This document shows, piece by piece, positions 52,463 through 63,082 of a stretch of DNA of 64,000 nt. The DNA is taken from the NCBI RefSeq assembly GCF_039545055.1, contig NZ_BAABRP010000001.1, forward strand, positions 921,501 through 985,500, in the 5' to 3' direction. The notes under the pieces were generated by a model. The model was not told the DNA's origin and made no database searches. It saw only the letters and a list, made by a program, of their open reading frames with translations. How positions within the stretch are numbered: the first letter of the stretch is position 1; every line of letters begins with the position of its first letter. A program made the translations under genes and the position numbers. This DNA comes from Deinococcus carri (GTDB taxonomy: Bacteria; Deinococcota; Deinococci; Deinococcales; Deinococcaceae).

Positions 52463-55400
52463 ATGACCGATGCCCAACGACCTGCCCATGACCGCCCCTT
52501 CTACCAGACGGGGGACAGCCTGTACCGCCAGTCCGAACGCTCCAGGCTCGAACCGCTTTTTCCGGGCAACTTCGACGAACTCGGGCACGACGCCTGCGGA
52601 ATTCTCTGCAAGGTCCGCAAGACGGGCGAGGCCACCCACGGCAACGTGACGCGCGCGCTGGAGGAACTCGCGCACATGGCGCACCGCAGCGGCGAGGTGC
52701 GCGGCGAGGGCGACGGCGCGGGCATCCAGACCGACATCCCGCGCCTGCTGTGGAAGCGCTACCTCACGGAGGCGCGGCTGGACGAGGGCGTGGTGGACAG
52801 CGCCGACTTCTGGGTGGGGCATTTCTTCGTGCCGCAGGGCCAGAGCGTGCGCGAACTGCTCGACGGGCTGCGGGTGCTGGCGGGCCGCCTGGGGGTGCAG
52901 GTGCTGCTCGAACGCCAGGGTCAGGTGTACAGCCACGCCCTGGGGCCGATTGCGCGCCTGACCGAGCCGCAGTTCGTGCAGATTGCCGGGACCGTGCCGG
53001 GCAGCACCAACCATGAGCGCAACGCCACGCTGTTCGACCTCGCGCTGGCGCTGGAGCAGAAGTACCCGGTCCACGTGGTCAGCCTGTCCACCCACGCGGT
53101 CGTGTACAAGGTGCGCGGCAGCGCCGAACTGCTGCCCCGCTACTACCCGGAACTCTCGCGCCCCGACTTCATGTCGGTCGTGACGATCGGGCACAACCGC
53201 TACTCCACGAACACGCTCTCCACCTTCGAGCAGGTGCAGCCCTTCAGCCTGCTGGCGCACAACGGCGAGATCAACACCATCGACCGCCTGCGCAAGGAGG
53301 GCGTGCAGCTCGGCCTGCCGCTGACCGGCGGCTCGGACAGCCAGGATCTCAACCGGGTGCTGATGGGCTACATCAACGACCGCGGCATGAGCCTGCTGGA
53401 GGCGGTGGAGAGCGTGTTCCCGCCCGTCCTGAGCGAGGTGAAGGGCTTTTCCACGTCGCTGCAATCGGCCTATATCGGGCTGCGGGCGGGGGGCGGGCCG
53501 CTCGCGCAGGGACCGGCGGCGATCATCGCGCGGCACGGCAACGAGTGCGTCTTCTCGGTGGACGCGATGGGCCTGCGCCCGCTGTGGTTCGGGGAGACGG
53601 AAAAGGAATACTTCTGGAGCAGCGAACGCGGCGTGATTCCGCTGGGCAGCATGGTGGCCGACCCGCAGCCCTTCGCGCCCGGCGAGAAGATGGTCGCCTG
53701 CCTGTCGGGGGGCCGGGTCAAGCTGCATGCCAACGAGAACGTGCAGCGGCTGGTGCTGGAGCGCGTCCACGGCAAGGGCTACAACTTCGAGAACGCCCAT
53801 GAGCGGGTGAAGGGGCCGCACCTCCCGGCGGGCGAGAATCCGCCGCTGCCCGAGTTCAGCCGGGCGCAGCGGGCCGCCTTCGGCTGGGAGCGCTGGGACG
53901 AGGAGTACGTGAAGGCGGTCGCGGAAAAGGGCGCGGAACCCATCGCCTCGCTGGGCTTCGACGGGCAGATGCCCGCCCTGCGCGCCGAGAAACCCAACCT
54001 CGCGGAGTTCTTCAAGGAGACGGTGGCAGTCGTCACCAACCCCGCCATCGACCGCGAGCGCGAGATCGAGCATTTCTCCACCCGCACCCTGCTGGGCCGC
54101 CGCCCGCTGCCCGGCAGCAGCGACGGCCACAGCGTGGACCTGCTGACCCCCGTCCTGGCCCCCACCGGGGCGGTCGCGGAGGCGTACGGCACGCTGACCG
54201 TGCAGGGCATCCGCGACGCCTTCCAGACCGCGACGCTGGTGCCCGCGCTGGGGGCCGGCGAGCGCCTGACGGACGCGCTGGCCCGCCTGCACGCGGAAGC
54301 CGTAGGGGCGGTGCGCGGCGGGGCCGAGGTGCTGCTGCTCGACGATACGGCGCTGTACGCGAGCGGTGAGGCGGCCCTCGACATCGCGCTGGCGGTGGGG
54401 TCGCTGGAACAGGCGCTGACGGCGGCGCGGAACGAGGAAGGCATCAGCCTGCGCCGCCTGACCAGCCTGGCGGTTCGCAGCGGGCAGATCCGCAACCTGC
54501 ACGACGTGATGCTGCTGATCGGGCTGGGGGCCGAGGCCGCCGAGCCGACCGCCCTATATGCCCTCTACCCGGAGGCGGGGCACCAGCTCGTAGGCGGGCT
54601 GACCAAGGGCGTCGAGAAGGTGATGTCCACCATGGGCATCCACGAGCTGCGCGGCTACGGGCAGATGTTCAGCGCGCTGGGGCTGGCGGCGGACGTGACG
54701 AACACGCTGGGCGTGCGCGGCTTCTGGGGCGGTGAGAAGGGCTACACGCTGGCCGGGCTGGAGCAGACCTTGCAGGCCAGGCTCGCCAAGTTCCAGGCGG
54801 GCGGCGAGGGCATGGACCGCGATCAGCGCTTCAACCCGCGCGTGTTCAAGGCGGCCTTTGCCCTCGCCAACGGCGAGATCAGCCCCGCCGACTACCAGCA
54901 GCGCATCCGGGCGCTGGAGCAGGAGATGCCGCTCTCGGCGCGGCAACTGCTCACGCTGCGGGCACCGGAGGGCAGCGAGGCCCTGGACCCCGACAGCGTG
55001 GACCTGGCAGTGGGCGGACACAGCCTCCCGTTTGTCATCAGCGCGATGAGCTTCGGGTCGCAGGGCGAGACGGCCTTCCGCTCCTACGTGGAGGCGGCGC
55101 GGCGGCTGAACATCCTGGCGATGAACGGCGAGGGCGGCGAGATTCCCGCGATGCTGGGGCAGTACAACCACTGGCGCGGGCAGCAGGTGGCGTCGGGGCG
55201 CTTCGGCGTGAGCAGCGTGATGCTGAACTCGGCCCACGTCATCGAGATCAAGGTGGGCCAGGGGGCCAAGCCCGGCGAGGGCGGCCACCTCCCCGGCAAG
55301 AAGGTCAGCGCGAAGGTCGCCGCCGCCCGCCACGCCGTGCAGGGCACCGACCTGATCAGCCCCAGCAACAACCACGACGTGTACTCCATCGAGGACCTCG

Positions 55401-56986
55401 CGCAGCTGATCGAGGAACTCAAGACCATCGCGCCGCAGGCCAAAATCAGCGTGAAGATTCCGGTGACGCCCGGCGTGGGCACCATCGCGCTCGGCGTGGC
55501 GAAGGCGGGGGCACACATCATCACGCTGTCTGGCTCCGAGGGGGGCACGGGCGCGGCCCGGTCGCACGCGCTGAAGTACGCCGGAATGCCGGTCGAGTTC
55601 GGCGTGGCACGCGCGCACCGGCTGCTGACGGCCGCCGGGATGCGCGACCGGGTGGAGCTGTGGGCCGACGGCGGCCTCAAGACGGCGCTCGACGTGGCGC
55701 GGGTGGTGGCGCTGGGCGCGAACCGCGTGGGCTTCGGCACGCTGAGCATGGTCGCCATCGGCTGCACGATCTGCCGGGGCTGCCAGCTCGACACCTGTCA
55801 CGTGGGTATCACGACCCAGGTGGAAACCGAGGAGGAGGCGAAGGCCCACGGCTTCAAGCGCTTCGTGCCGCGCGTGCTGCCGACCGAGGTGGACCGCCTG
55901 CACGCCTTTTACAGCGGGATTGCCGCAGAACTGCGCGGCCTGGTGGCGGGGCTGGGGCTGGGCAGCCTGCAGGAACTGGTGGGCCGCGCCGAGCTGCTGG
56001 CGGGCGAGACGGACGCGCTCGACCTCACCGAACTGCTCACGCCCGCCGAGGCCCCGGAGGCGTGGCAGGGCCTGGGGGGGCGCGTGATTCACAAGCCGCT
56101 GAACTACATGACCAAGATGGTCAGCGAGTGGGTCACGGACGCCATCGAGGACGAGGACGAGGAGGACGTGGTGTACCGCGACGGCCCGGTGCAGTCGGCC
56201 GAGCGGGCGCTGGGCACCCACCTCGTCGGCACGCTGACCCGCGACCCGCGCACCGCCCGGCAGGCCCGGCGCGTGAAGCTGCACTTCGAGGCGGGCAGCA
56301 TTCCGGGCAACGGCCTGGGGGCCTTCAACAACGGCCCCGTAGATATTCAGGTGGACGGCGGCGCACAGGACGGCGTGGGCAAGAGCGCGCTGGGCGGCCA
56401 GATCGTGATTCTCAAGGGCCGCAACCACCAGGGCGTGCGGGTGGACGGCTCGGTGGGCAAGAGCTTCGCCTACGGGGCCATCGGCGGGCGCTTCTTCGTG
56501 CAGGGCAACGCCGACAGCCGCTTCTGCGTGCGCCTCTCGGGGGCGGACGTGGTGCTGGGCGGCGACCTGCGCGCCCCGGTGGACGACTCGCCCGGCGCGC
56601 TCGCCACCCGCGCCAACGCCAAGGGCTACGCCTTCGAGTACATGACGGCCGGGCGGGCCGTGGTGCTGGGCGACCCCGGTCCCTGGATTTGCAGCGGCAT
56701 GAGTGGCGGCGTGGTGTACCTGCGCTTCGAGCCGGAGCAGGGCCTAGACGACGCGGCGCTGCGGCGACGCCTCGCCCGCGGGTCGAACGTGCAGATTCTG
56801 CCCCTCAGTGCGCAGGGAGCCGCCGACGTGCGCGAACTGCTGGGCCAGTACCACGAGCTGCTGCTGGCGAGCGAGCAACCCGTGCCCGCCCGCCGCGTGG
56901 CCGAGCTGCTGGTGAACCCCGCCGCGCACTTCCGCATGGTGCTGCCCGCCTCGCAGGCGGTGGATCAGACGGTGGCGACGGAGTAA
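52463..56986 (+). CDS. gltB: glutamate synthase large subunit
   Basis: GltB (1507 aa) converts glutamine and 2-oxoglutarate to two glutamates. Domains in order: class II amidotransferase with nucleophile Cys in HDACGIL (about residue 47, after a propeptide), NGEINTIDRLRKEG and GGSDSQDLNRVL; central domain; FMN-binding synthase domain with FGVSSVMLNSAHVIEIKVGQGAKPGEGG and the 3Fe-4S Cys in GCTICRGCQLDTCHVGITTQ; C-terminal beta-helix GXGXG domain (FVQGNADSRFCVRLSG). The ATG at 52463 has GGAGG 7 bases upstream. No small subunit gltD lies next to it here, so the electron partner is encoded elsewhere. Confidence 0.97.
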   Translation: MTDAQRPAHDRPFYQTGDSLYRQSERSRLEPLFPGNFDELGHDACGILCKVRKTGEATHGNVTRALEELAHMAHRSGEVRGEGDGAGIQTDIPRLLWKRYLTEARLDEGVVDSADFWVGHFFVPQGQSVRELLDGLRVLAGRLGVQVLLERQGQVYSHALGPIARLTEPQFVQIAGTVPGSTNHERNATLFDLALALEQKYPVHVVSLSTHAVVYKVRGSAELLPRYYPELSRPDFMSVVTIGHNRYSTNTLSTFEQVQPFSLLAHNGEINTIDRLRKEGVQLGLPLTGGSDSQDLNRVLMGYINDRGMSLLEAVESVFPPVLSEVKGFSTSLQSAYIGLRAGGGPLAQGPAAIIARHGNECVFSVDAMGLRPLWFGETEKEYFWSSERGVIPLGSMVADPQPFAPGEKMVACLSGGRVKLHANENVQRLVLERVHGKGYNFENAHERVKGPHLPAGENPPLPEFSRAQRAAFGWERWDEEYVKAVAEKGAEPIASLGFDGQMPALRAEKPNLAEFFKETVAVVTNPAIDREREIEHFSTRTLLGRRPLPGSSDGHSVDLLTPVLAPTGAVAEAYGTLTVQGIRDAFQTATLVPALGAGERLTDALARLHAEAVGAVRGGAEVLLLDDTALYASGEAALDIALAVGSLEQALTAARNEEGISLRRLTSLAVRSGQIRNLHDVMLLIGLGAEAAEPTALYALYPEAGHQLVGGLTKGVEKVMSTMGIHELRGYGQMFSALGLAADVTNTLGVRGFWGGEKGYTLAGLEQTLQARLAKFQAGGEGMDRDQRFNPRVFKAAFALANGEISPADYQQRIRALEQEMPLSARQLLTLRAPEGSEALDPDSVDLAVGGHSLPFVISAMSFGSQGETAFRSYVEAARRLNILAMNGEGGEIPAMLGQYNHWRGQQVASGRFGVSSVMLNSAHVIEIKVGQGAKPGEGGHLPGKKVSAKVAAARHAVQGTDLISPSNNHDVYSIEDLAQLIEELKTIAPQAKISVKIPVTPGVGTIALGVAKAGAHIITLSGSEGGTGAARSHALKYAGMPVEFGVARAHRLLTAAGMRDRVELWADGGLKTALDVARVVALGANRVGFGTLSMVAIGCTICRGCQLDTCHVGITTQVETEEEAKAHGFKRFVPRVLPTEVDRLHAFYSGIAAELRGLVAGLGLGSLQELVGRAELLAGETDALDLTELLTPAEAPEAWQGLGGRVIHKPLNYMTKMVSEWVTDAIEDEDEEDVVYRDGPVQSAERALGTHLVGTLTRDPRTARQARRVKLHFEAGSIPGNGLGAFNNGPVDIQVDGGAQDGVGKSALGGQIVILKGRNHQGVRVDGSVGKSFAYGAIGGRFFVQGNADSRFCVRLSGADVVLGGDLRAPVDDSPGALATRANAKGYAFEYMTAGRAVVLGDPGPWICSGMSGGVVYLRFEPEQGLDDAALRRRLARGSNVQILPLSAQGAADVRELLGQYHELLLASEQPVPARRVAELLVNPAAHFRMVLPASQAVDQTVATE

Positions 56987-56992
56987 GGGGAA

Positions 56993-57016
56993 GCAGCCAG
57001 CTTCCAGCGGCCAGCC
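56993..57016. repeat. GCTTCCAGC micro-repeat after gltB
   Basis: AGCAGCCAGCTTCCAGCGGCC then AGCC begins 7 bases after the gltB stop. Confidence 0.6.
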
Positions 57017-57021
57017 CCAGG

Positions 57022-57045
57022 CCCCCGGCACTCACGCCGGGGGTT
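57022..57045 (+). terminator. terminator after gltB
   Basis: CCCCCGGC (57022-57029) pairs with GCCGGGGG (57036-57043), followed by TT only. Confidence 0.5.
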
Positions 57046-57095
57046 CCTGCCGCCTGCCCCTGTCCTGTACCCCACTCTTCTGCTCTGATGGGCGC

Positions 57096-57487
57096 ATGAC
57101 AGACGCGGTCCGGCTGACCCTCTCCATCCTCACCGGTGACTATGCGGTGGCGCAGCTCGCGCCCGGCTCTCCCCCACCCGGGTGGGCAATGGACGGCGAG
57201 CTGTGGGCGGTGACAGCCGCGCCGGGCGAGGTGAGTGTGGTGACGCTGGCGGGGCATGTGCCCGACGGCGTGCGGGCCGAGGGCGGCTGGGCGGCGCTGC
57301 GGCTGCACGGCCCCTTTCCCTTTCACCTGACGGGCATCCTGGCCGCCGTGCTGAACCCGCTGCGGGGGCGGGGGTGGGCATCTTCGCGCTGTCCACCTTC
57401 GACACGGACTACGTGCTGGTGAAGGCGGCGCAGCTTCCGCAGGCGGCAGCGGCCCTGCGGGCGGCGGGACATGAGGTGCTGGGCTGA
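57096..57487 (+). pseudogene. ACT-domain protein gene with a frameshift
   Basis: The first frame (57096-57375) encodes MTDAVRLTLSILTGDYAVAQL ... HGPFPFHLTGILAAVLNPLRGRG, and the natural continuation VGIFALSTFDTDYVLVKAAQLPQAAAALRAAGHEVLG is in the +1-shifted frame to 57487. Together they form a normal ACT_7/CASTOR-like amino-acid-binding protein of about 130 aa. The shift lies in the G-runs at 57364-57374; one extra G would restore the frame. It could be a true mutation, a sequencing error in a G-run or slippage decoding. Confidence 0.75.
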
Positions 57488-57544
57488 CATTTGAGCTGAC
57501 ATCCACCTGACCAGATGCTCAAGCTGCGCTGACGAGGCGGCCCC

Positions 57545-59266
57545 ATGCTCCGGGGCGTGACGAATCCTGTCTCTTCTTCCGCCAGCCAGAGCTTCTGGCA
57601 CCGGCTGCTGGACGCCAAGATCACCCGCCGGGGGGCGCTGGGCACGGCCGCCGCGACCGCCGCTGCCGCCACGCTCCCCGTGACCTTCAGCGGGGCGCAG
57701 GCGGCGGCGAACAACGGGGGGCCGGTGGGGGCCGGGGCGACCCAGGCCGACCCGCGCACCTACCCGCCCTTCCGGCCGATCGAGCCGACCGGGGCCGACA
57801 CGCTGACGCTGCCCGAGCGTTACCGCTTTCAGGTCGTGGCCCCCTGGGGCGAGGTCTTTACCGAAGGTGGGCGCGAGATCGGCTTTAACCACGACTACGT
57901 GGGCTTCTTTCCCATCGACCTGCTGGAAGGCGGGAGCAGCAGCACCGACGCCCTGCTGACCATCAACCACGAGTACGTCAATGCGCTGTTCGTGGGCGGC
58001 AACACCAAGGAGCGCACGCGCGAGCAGATCGACGCCGAGATGAAGGCCGTGGGCGTGAGCGTGGTGCGGGTGCGGCGGGAAGGCGGCGGGTGGAAGATCG
58101 TGCCCGACCCGCGCAACCGCCGCATCGACGCCCTGACCGAGATCGAGCTGACCGGCCCGGCGCGGGGCAGCGCCGCGGTGAAGGGCGCGACCACGGTACG
58201 CGGCACGGTGGGCAACTGCTCGGGCGGCCAGACCCCCTGGGGCACGCTGCTGACCTGCGAGGAGAACGTGGACGGCTACACCAAGGCCTGGGCAGGCAGC
58301 GGCTACGAGGCCATGCACCAGGGCTGGGTCACCGAGATCGACCCCTTCGACCCGGCCTGGACGCCCAGGAAGCGCACCGGCATGGGCCGTTTCCGCCACG
58401 AGAACGCCGCCGTGACGGTCGCCAAAGATGGCCGGGTCGTCGTGTACATGGGCGACGACATGCAGGACTCGTGCATCTACAAGTTCATCAGCCGCGGGAA
58501 GTACGCGCCCGGCAACCGCGCCGCCAACCGCGACCTGCTCGCGGACGGCGACCTGTACGTGGCGAACTTCGGCAACGGCTCCTGGGTGCTGCTCGACTAC
58601 GACCGCAACAAGAAGCTGCAAGAGGCGCGCGGCAGCGACGGCAAGGCGCTGTTCGGCGGTCAGGCGGACGTGCTGGCCGATGCCCGCGCCTCGGCCCTGG
58701 CGGTGGGCGGCACTCCGGTCGACCGCCCCGAGGACATCGAGATTCATCCACGCACCGGCGAGGTGTACGCCTCGCTGACCAACAACTCCAAGCACGGCAA
58801 CTACTTCGGCCAGATCATCAAGTTCCGCGAACACGGCGACGACTGGACGGCGCAGACGTTCCTGTGGGACGTGTTCGCGGTGGGCGGCCCGCAAAGCGGC
58901 TTCGCCAGCCCCGACAATCTGGTGTTCGACCCCTACGGCAACCTGTGGATGGTCACGGACAACAGCGACCTGAGCAGCAACCCCACCAAGGCCTTTCACG
59001 GGAACAACGCCATGTTCTTCTTCCCGACCGAGGGGCCGAACCGGGGCCGCGCGTACCGCTTCGCCGTCGGCCCGGTGGATGCCGAGATGACTGGCCCAGT
59101 GTTCTCGCCCGACGGCCGCACGCTGTTCGTATCCATCCAGCATCCCGGCGAGGACAGCGAGAGCCTGGACAAGCTGCGCTCGAACTTCGCCGCGAAGCCC
59201 GGCAGCAATGTCCCGCGCCCCACGCTGGTCGCCATCGAGGGCTTTCCCGGCTGGGTGAAGGCGTGA
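57545..59266 (+). CDS. PhoX-type (DUF839) TAT-exported phosphatase
   Basis: A PhoX-family beta-propeller protein of 573 aa; PhoX enzymes are Fe/Ca-dependent alkaline phosphatases. A twin-arginine signal, KITRRGALGTAAATAAAATLP, sends it out folded. Family segments are GFNHDYVGFFP, LLTINHEYVN, NCSGGQTPWGTLLTCEENVDGY, GRFRHENAAVTVAKDGRVVVYMGDD, ASPDNLVFDPYGNLWMVTD and GPVFSPDGRTLFVSIQHPGE. The GTG at 57557, 7 bases behind CATGCT, is an alternative leaderless start. A 108-aa protein gene follows at once. Confidence 0.9.
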   Translation: MLRGVTNPVSSSASQSFWHRLLDAKITRRGALGTAAATAAAATLPVTFSGAQAAANNGGPVGAGATQADPRTYPPFRPIEPTGADTLTLPERYRFQVVAPWGEVFTEGGREIGFNHDYVGFFPIDLLEGGSSSTDALLTINHEYVNALFVGGNTKERTREQIDAEMKAVGVSVVRVRREGGGWKIVPDPRNRRIDALTEIELTGPARGSAAVKGATTVRGTVGNCSGGQTPWGTLLTCEENVDGYTKAWAGSGYEAMHQGWVTEIDPFDPAWTPRKRTGMGRFRHENAAVTVAKDGRVVVYMGDDMQDSCIYKFISRGKYAPGNRAANRDLLADGDLYVANFGNGSWVLLDYDRNKKLQEARGSDGKALFGGQADVLADARASALAVGGTPVDRPEDIEIHPRTGEVYASLTNNSKHGNYFGQIIKFREHGDDWTAQTFLWDVFAVGGPQSGFASPDNLVFDPYGNLWMVTDNSDLSSNPTKAFHGNNAMFFFPTEGPNRGRAYRFAVGPVDAEMTGPVFSPDGRTLFVSIQHPGEDSESLDKLRSNFAAKPGSNVPRPTLVAIEGFPGWVKA

Positions 59267-59268
59267 GC

Positions 59269-59595
59269 ATGACGGCCCCTCCCGTCTCGCGTGCCCCCTG
59301 GATCCTGGGCCGCCCGGTGCTCCTCGAACACGCCGCCGAGGAGTTCCTGAACGAGATCACCCGGCAACAGCCCTGGCGGCGGGCCAGGTACGAGGCGCTG
59401 CTGGAGAGCCTGGAAGAGTCCCTGGGCCACCCGGCTCCACTGCTGGCCTACACCCGCCTGACGGGTGAGACGTGGCGGCGCGCCCTGCCCGAGGAAGACC
59501 GCGCCGACGCCGCCGAGCTGCTGGACGCCTTCCGCGCCTACCTGCGCGACTGGGGCTGGCTCGACCACGCGCGGCCCGTGAACCTGCCGGACTGA
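59269..59595 (+). CDS. helical protein of unknown function
   Basis: A 108-residue, mostly alpha-helical protein: RPVLLEHAAEEFLNEITRQQPWRRARYEALLESLEESLG and DRADAAELLDAFRAYLRDWGWLDHARPV. The layout resembles the SAM-like core-binding domain of tyrosine recombinases, but no catalytic domain follows, so this is only a shape resemblance. It starts 2 bases after the PhoX stop and is probably co-transcribed. A perfect 13-bp hairpin ends the unit. Confidence 0.65.
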   Translation: MTAPPVSRAPWILGRPVLLEHAAEEFLNEITRQQPWRRARYEALLESLEESLGHPAPLLAYTRLTGETWRRALPEEDRADAAELLDAFRAYLRDWGWLDHARPVNLPD

Positions 59596-59616
59596 GCCGA
59601 ACAACCAGCAACAGGA

Positions 59617-59660
59617 GGCGTGCGCCGGGAAATGGACTTTTCGTCCGCCCGGCGCACGCC
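59617..59660 (+). terminator. long hairpin after 59595
   Basis: GGCGTGCGCCGGG (59617-59629) pairs perfectly with CCCGGCGCACGCC (59648-59660). There is no T-run, only CCTTGG, so it may stop transcription weakly or with Rho. Confidence 0.55.
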
Positions 59661-59667
59661 CCTTGGC

Positions 59668-59805
59668 TCATACGGTTTCCGTCCAATCCGTTATCGAATC
59701 GGGAAAGCACCGATTCGATAACTCCTTTCCCGGCAACCGTTCCTTTCCTGCTCGCTCCGCTCGGGTTGAACAGTTTTTGTAACTGTTCAACCGGAATCCG
59801 TATCA
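59668..59805. mobile_element. inverted-repeat element, copy B (138 bp)
   Basis: Ends TCATACGGTTTCCG and CGGAATCCGTATCA are inverted repeats bounded by TCA. The right end gives the TGA stop of the pentapeptide-repeat gene (59803-59805, minus strand). Inside, GTTATCGAATCGG (59690-59702) pairs with CCGATTCGATAAC (59710-59722), GGGAAAG (59701-59707) can instead pair with CTTTCCC (59725-59731), and GGTTGAACAGTT pairs with AACTGTTCAACC. Confidence 0.8.
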
Positions 59806-60467
59806 GTCAGCCACCACAGGCAACTCCTGCACCCGCACCCCCAGCAGCCCCGCGAGGTCGAGCAGTTGCACGGGTTCCACCGTCACGCCCGCGACCTCCC
59901 GCAGACCCAAGCGGGTGCCCGCCAGTTCCGAAGCCCGCAGGTCGGCCCCGTCCAGGTCCGCACGCTGGAAGTCGGTGCGGGGCAGGCGGCAGCCGCGGAA
60001 GACCGCGCCGGGGAGCTTCGCCTCCAGAAAGGTGGCCTCCCCGAAATCGCTCTCCTCGGCCCAGAGGTTGCGGGTGTCGGCCCGCTCCCACAGCGAGAGC
60101 CGCGCCTGCACGCGGGTGAGCCGGACATGCCTCAGCCGCGCCGCCGGGAGGTGCAGGCCCATCAGGCGGCAATCGCTGAACTGCACGCGCTCCAGGCTGG
60201 CCTCGCTCCAGCACGCGGCACTCAGATCACTGTCCTCGAATCGCGCGTCCACGAAACGGACGTGGGACCACGCCGCCCGCGAGAAGTTCACCCTCCGGAA
60301 CACCACTTGCTCGAAGGTGACGGCGTGCAGCGTGCGGCCGCTCAGGTCCGCGCCCTCCAGCACCCGGCCCCGATACACGCTCTCGTCTTCCAGGTGTTTG
60401 GCGGTCATGGGCAACAGCCCGCCGCGCGGGAACTTCGGGGCGGCGGGGGGCTTGGGTGCGTCGAGGG

Positions 60468-60471
<4 letters not shown>
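59803..60471 (-). CDS. pentapeptide-repeat protein
   Basis: A 222-aa protein whose middle (residues about 38-190) forms a right-handed quadrilateral beta-helix of A(D/N)LXX units: VLEGADLSGRTLHAVTFEQVVFRRVNFSRAAW ... DFQRADLDGADLRASELAGTRL. Some such proteins mimic DNA and protect gyrase; others have unknown roles. The GTG start overlaps the map stop (GTGA), so it is coupled to methionine aminopeptidase. Its TGA stop is part of element B. Confidence 0.9.
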
Positions 60472-61229
<758 letters not shown>

Positions 61230-61237
61230 AACGTACG

Positions 61238-61243
61238 AGGCTA
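61238..61243 (-). promoter_or_regulatory. leaderless -10 box for map
   Basis: TAGCCT on the minus strand lies 8 bases before the ATG at 61229. Confidence 0.5.
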
Positions 61244-61306
61244 GCACGCCCCATGGGGACAGCCCCCGGCGCGTATCACGGTAGAGCACAGGACCGTCGG
61301 GCGCGG

Positions 61307-61312
61307 TACGCT
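61307..61312 (+). promoter_or_regulatory. leaderless -10 box for dppA
   Basis: TACGCT ends 7 bases before the ATG at 61320. Confidence 0.5.
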
Positions 61313-61319
61313 CCTTCCC

Positions 61320-62171
<852 letters not shown>

Positions 62172-62180
62172 GAGCAGGCG

Positions 62181-62666
62181 TCACCACTCGAAGAAGAGGG
62201 CGTCACCGCGAGAGAGCTGGCGCGAGCGTTTCCACTCCGGTCCTTCAAGAAGGCCCAAAGCCCGCAGGTCCTCTGGAGTGGGACTGGCATTGAGCCAGGC
62301 CGCATCCGGCGTGAGCCACCCGGCGGCCTGCCACCAGGCCACCAGGGGTGGAGGATTGATATAGGAATGGCCCCAGGCCACCCAACTGGAGGCCCACACA
62401 TCAAGACTTGCTTGCAGGGCCTGTGCATCCACAAACCCCAGGACAGGCACCACCCGGTGGAAGCGCAGCTCCGCCCCCGCTCCACCGTGTGGCCCCTGCA
62501 AGGTGAAGGATTCCATCTGTTTGTCAGGAGGTGACGCGGAGAAGGGCTGCAAGTGCCACCCGGTTTCCCGGGCACAGCGGTGCAGCTCGGCATGAAGGCG
62601 GGGCAGGGGGTGGTCTTCCAGTCCCGCCAGGTCATCTGCCAGCCACACTTCCACCACCGTGGGCAT
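62181..62666 (-). CDS. hypothetical protein
   Basis: A 161-aa protein, MPTVVEVWLADDLAGLEDHPLPRLHAELHRCARETGWHLQPF ... WVAWGHSYINPPPLVAWWQAAGWLTP, rich in Trp, with no family I can name. The start at 62666 is supported by GAAGGGGG just upstream and by codon use; the longer frame from 62852 overlaps the neighbour. It follows the DUF4259 gene closely and may be co-transcribed with it. Confidence 0.7.
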   Translation of the reverse strand: MPTVVEVWLADDLAGLEDHPLPRLHAELHRCARETGWHLQPFSASPPDKQMESFTLQGPHGGAGAELRFHRVVPVLGFVDAQALQASLDVWASSWVAWGHSYINPPPLVAWWQAAGWLTPDAAWLNASPTPEDLRALGLLEGPEWKRSRQLSRGDALFFEW

Positions 62667-62676
62667 CCCCCTTCCC

Positions 62677-63078
62677 CTAGCCCAGCGCCGCCCGCAGCCG
62701 CTCCACGTCGGTCTGCCACTCGTCGGCATCCTGACTGTCGGCCCAGAGGTCGGGGAGTTCGCTCTCGGGGCCGAGGACACGCTCCAGCGCGGCGCGGGCC
62801 AGTTCGCGCAGGGGTTCCAGCTCGGTGAGGTTGGCGCTTGCAACCCAGGCACGCAACGGGGCGTCCGTGATGCCTCCCGTCTCGCCCGTCAGCGCGGCAG
62901 CCAGAATCTCGGCGGCGGCCAGGACGCGGTGGCCTTCCTCAGCGGCCAGGAACCCGGTGTCGGGGTCGAGGGCCACGTCGAAGGCTTCGGCGAGGGCGAA
63001 CGCGCCGTCCTGCACGACCTCCTGCGCGAAGGCCGCACCCACTTCATTCTCGAAACTGCCCGTGCCCCAGACGTTCAT
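62677..63078 (-). CDS. DUF4259 domain protein
   Basis: A 133-aa protein opening MNVWGTGSFENEVGAAFAQEVV, the typical DUF4259 start (W-G-x-G-x-F-x-N/D), followed by a helical body. DUF4259 proteins are of unknown function and common in small accessory operons, sometimes with immunity-type proteins. TACCCT lies 6 bases before the ATG, so the mRNA is likely leaderless. The hypothetical gene at 62181 follows 10 bases later. Confidence 0.85.
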   Translation of the reverse strand: MNVWGTGSFENEVGAAFAQEVVQDGAFALAEAFDVALDPDTGFLAAEEGHRVLAAAEILAAALTGETGGITDAPLRAWVASANLTELEPLRELARAALERVLGPESELPDLWADSQDADEWQTDVERLRAALG

Positions 63079-63082
63079 GGGT

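Noticed and set aside
59269..59595. Call as a tyrosine recombinase core-binding fragment
   Set aside because: Only helix layout resembles it. There is no catalytic domain or attachment site, so it was left as unknown.
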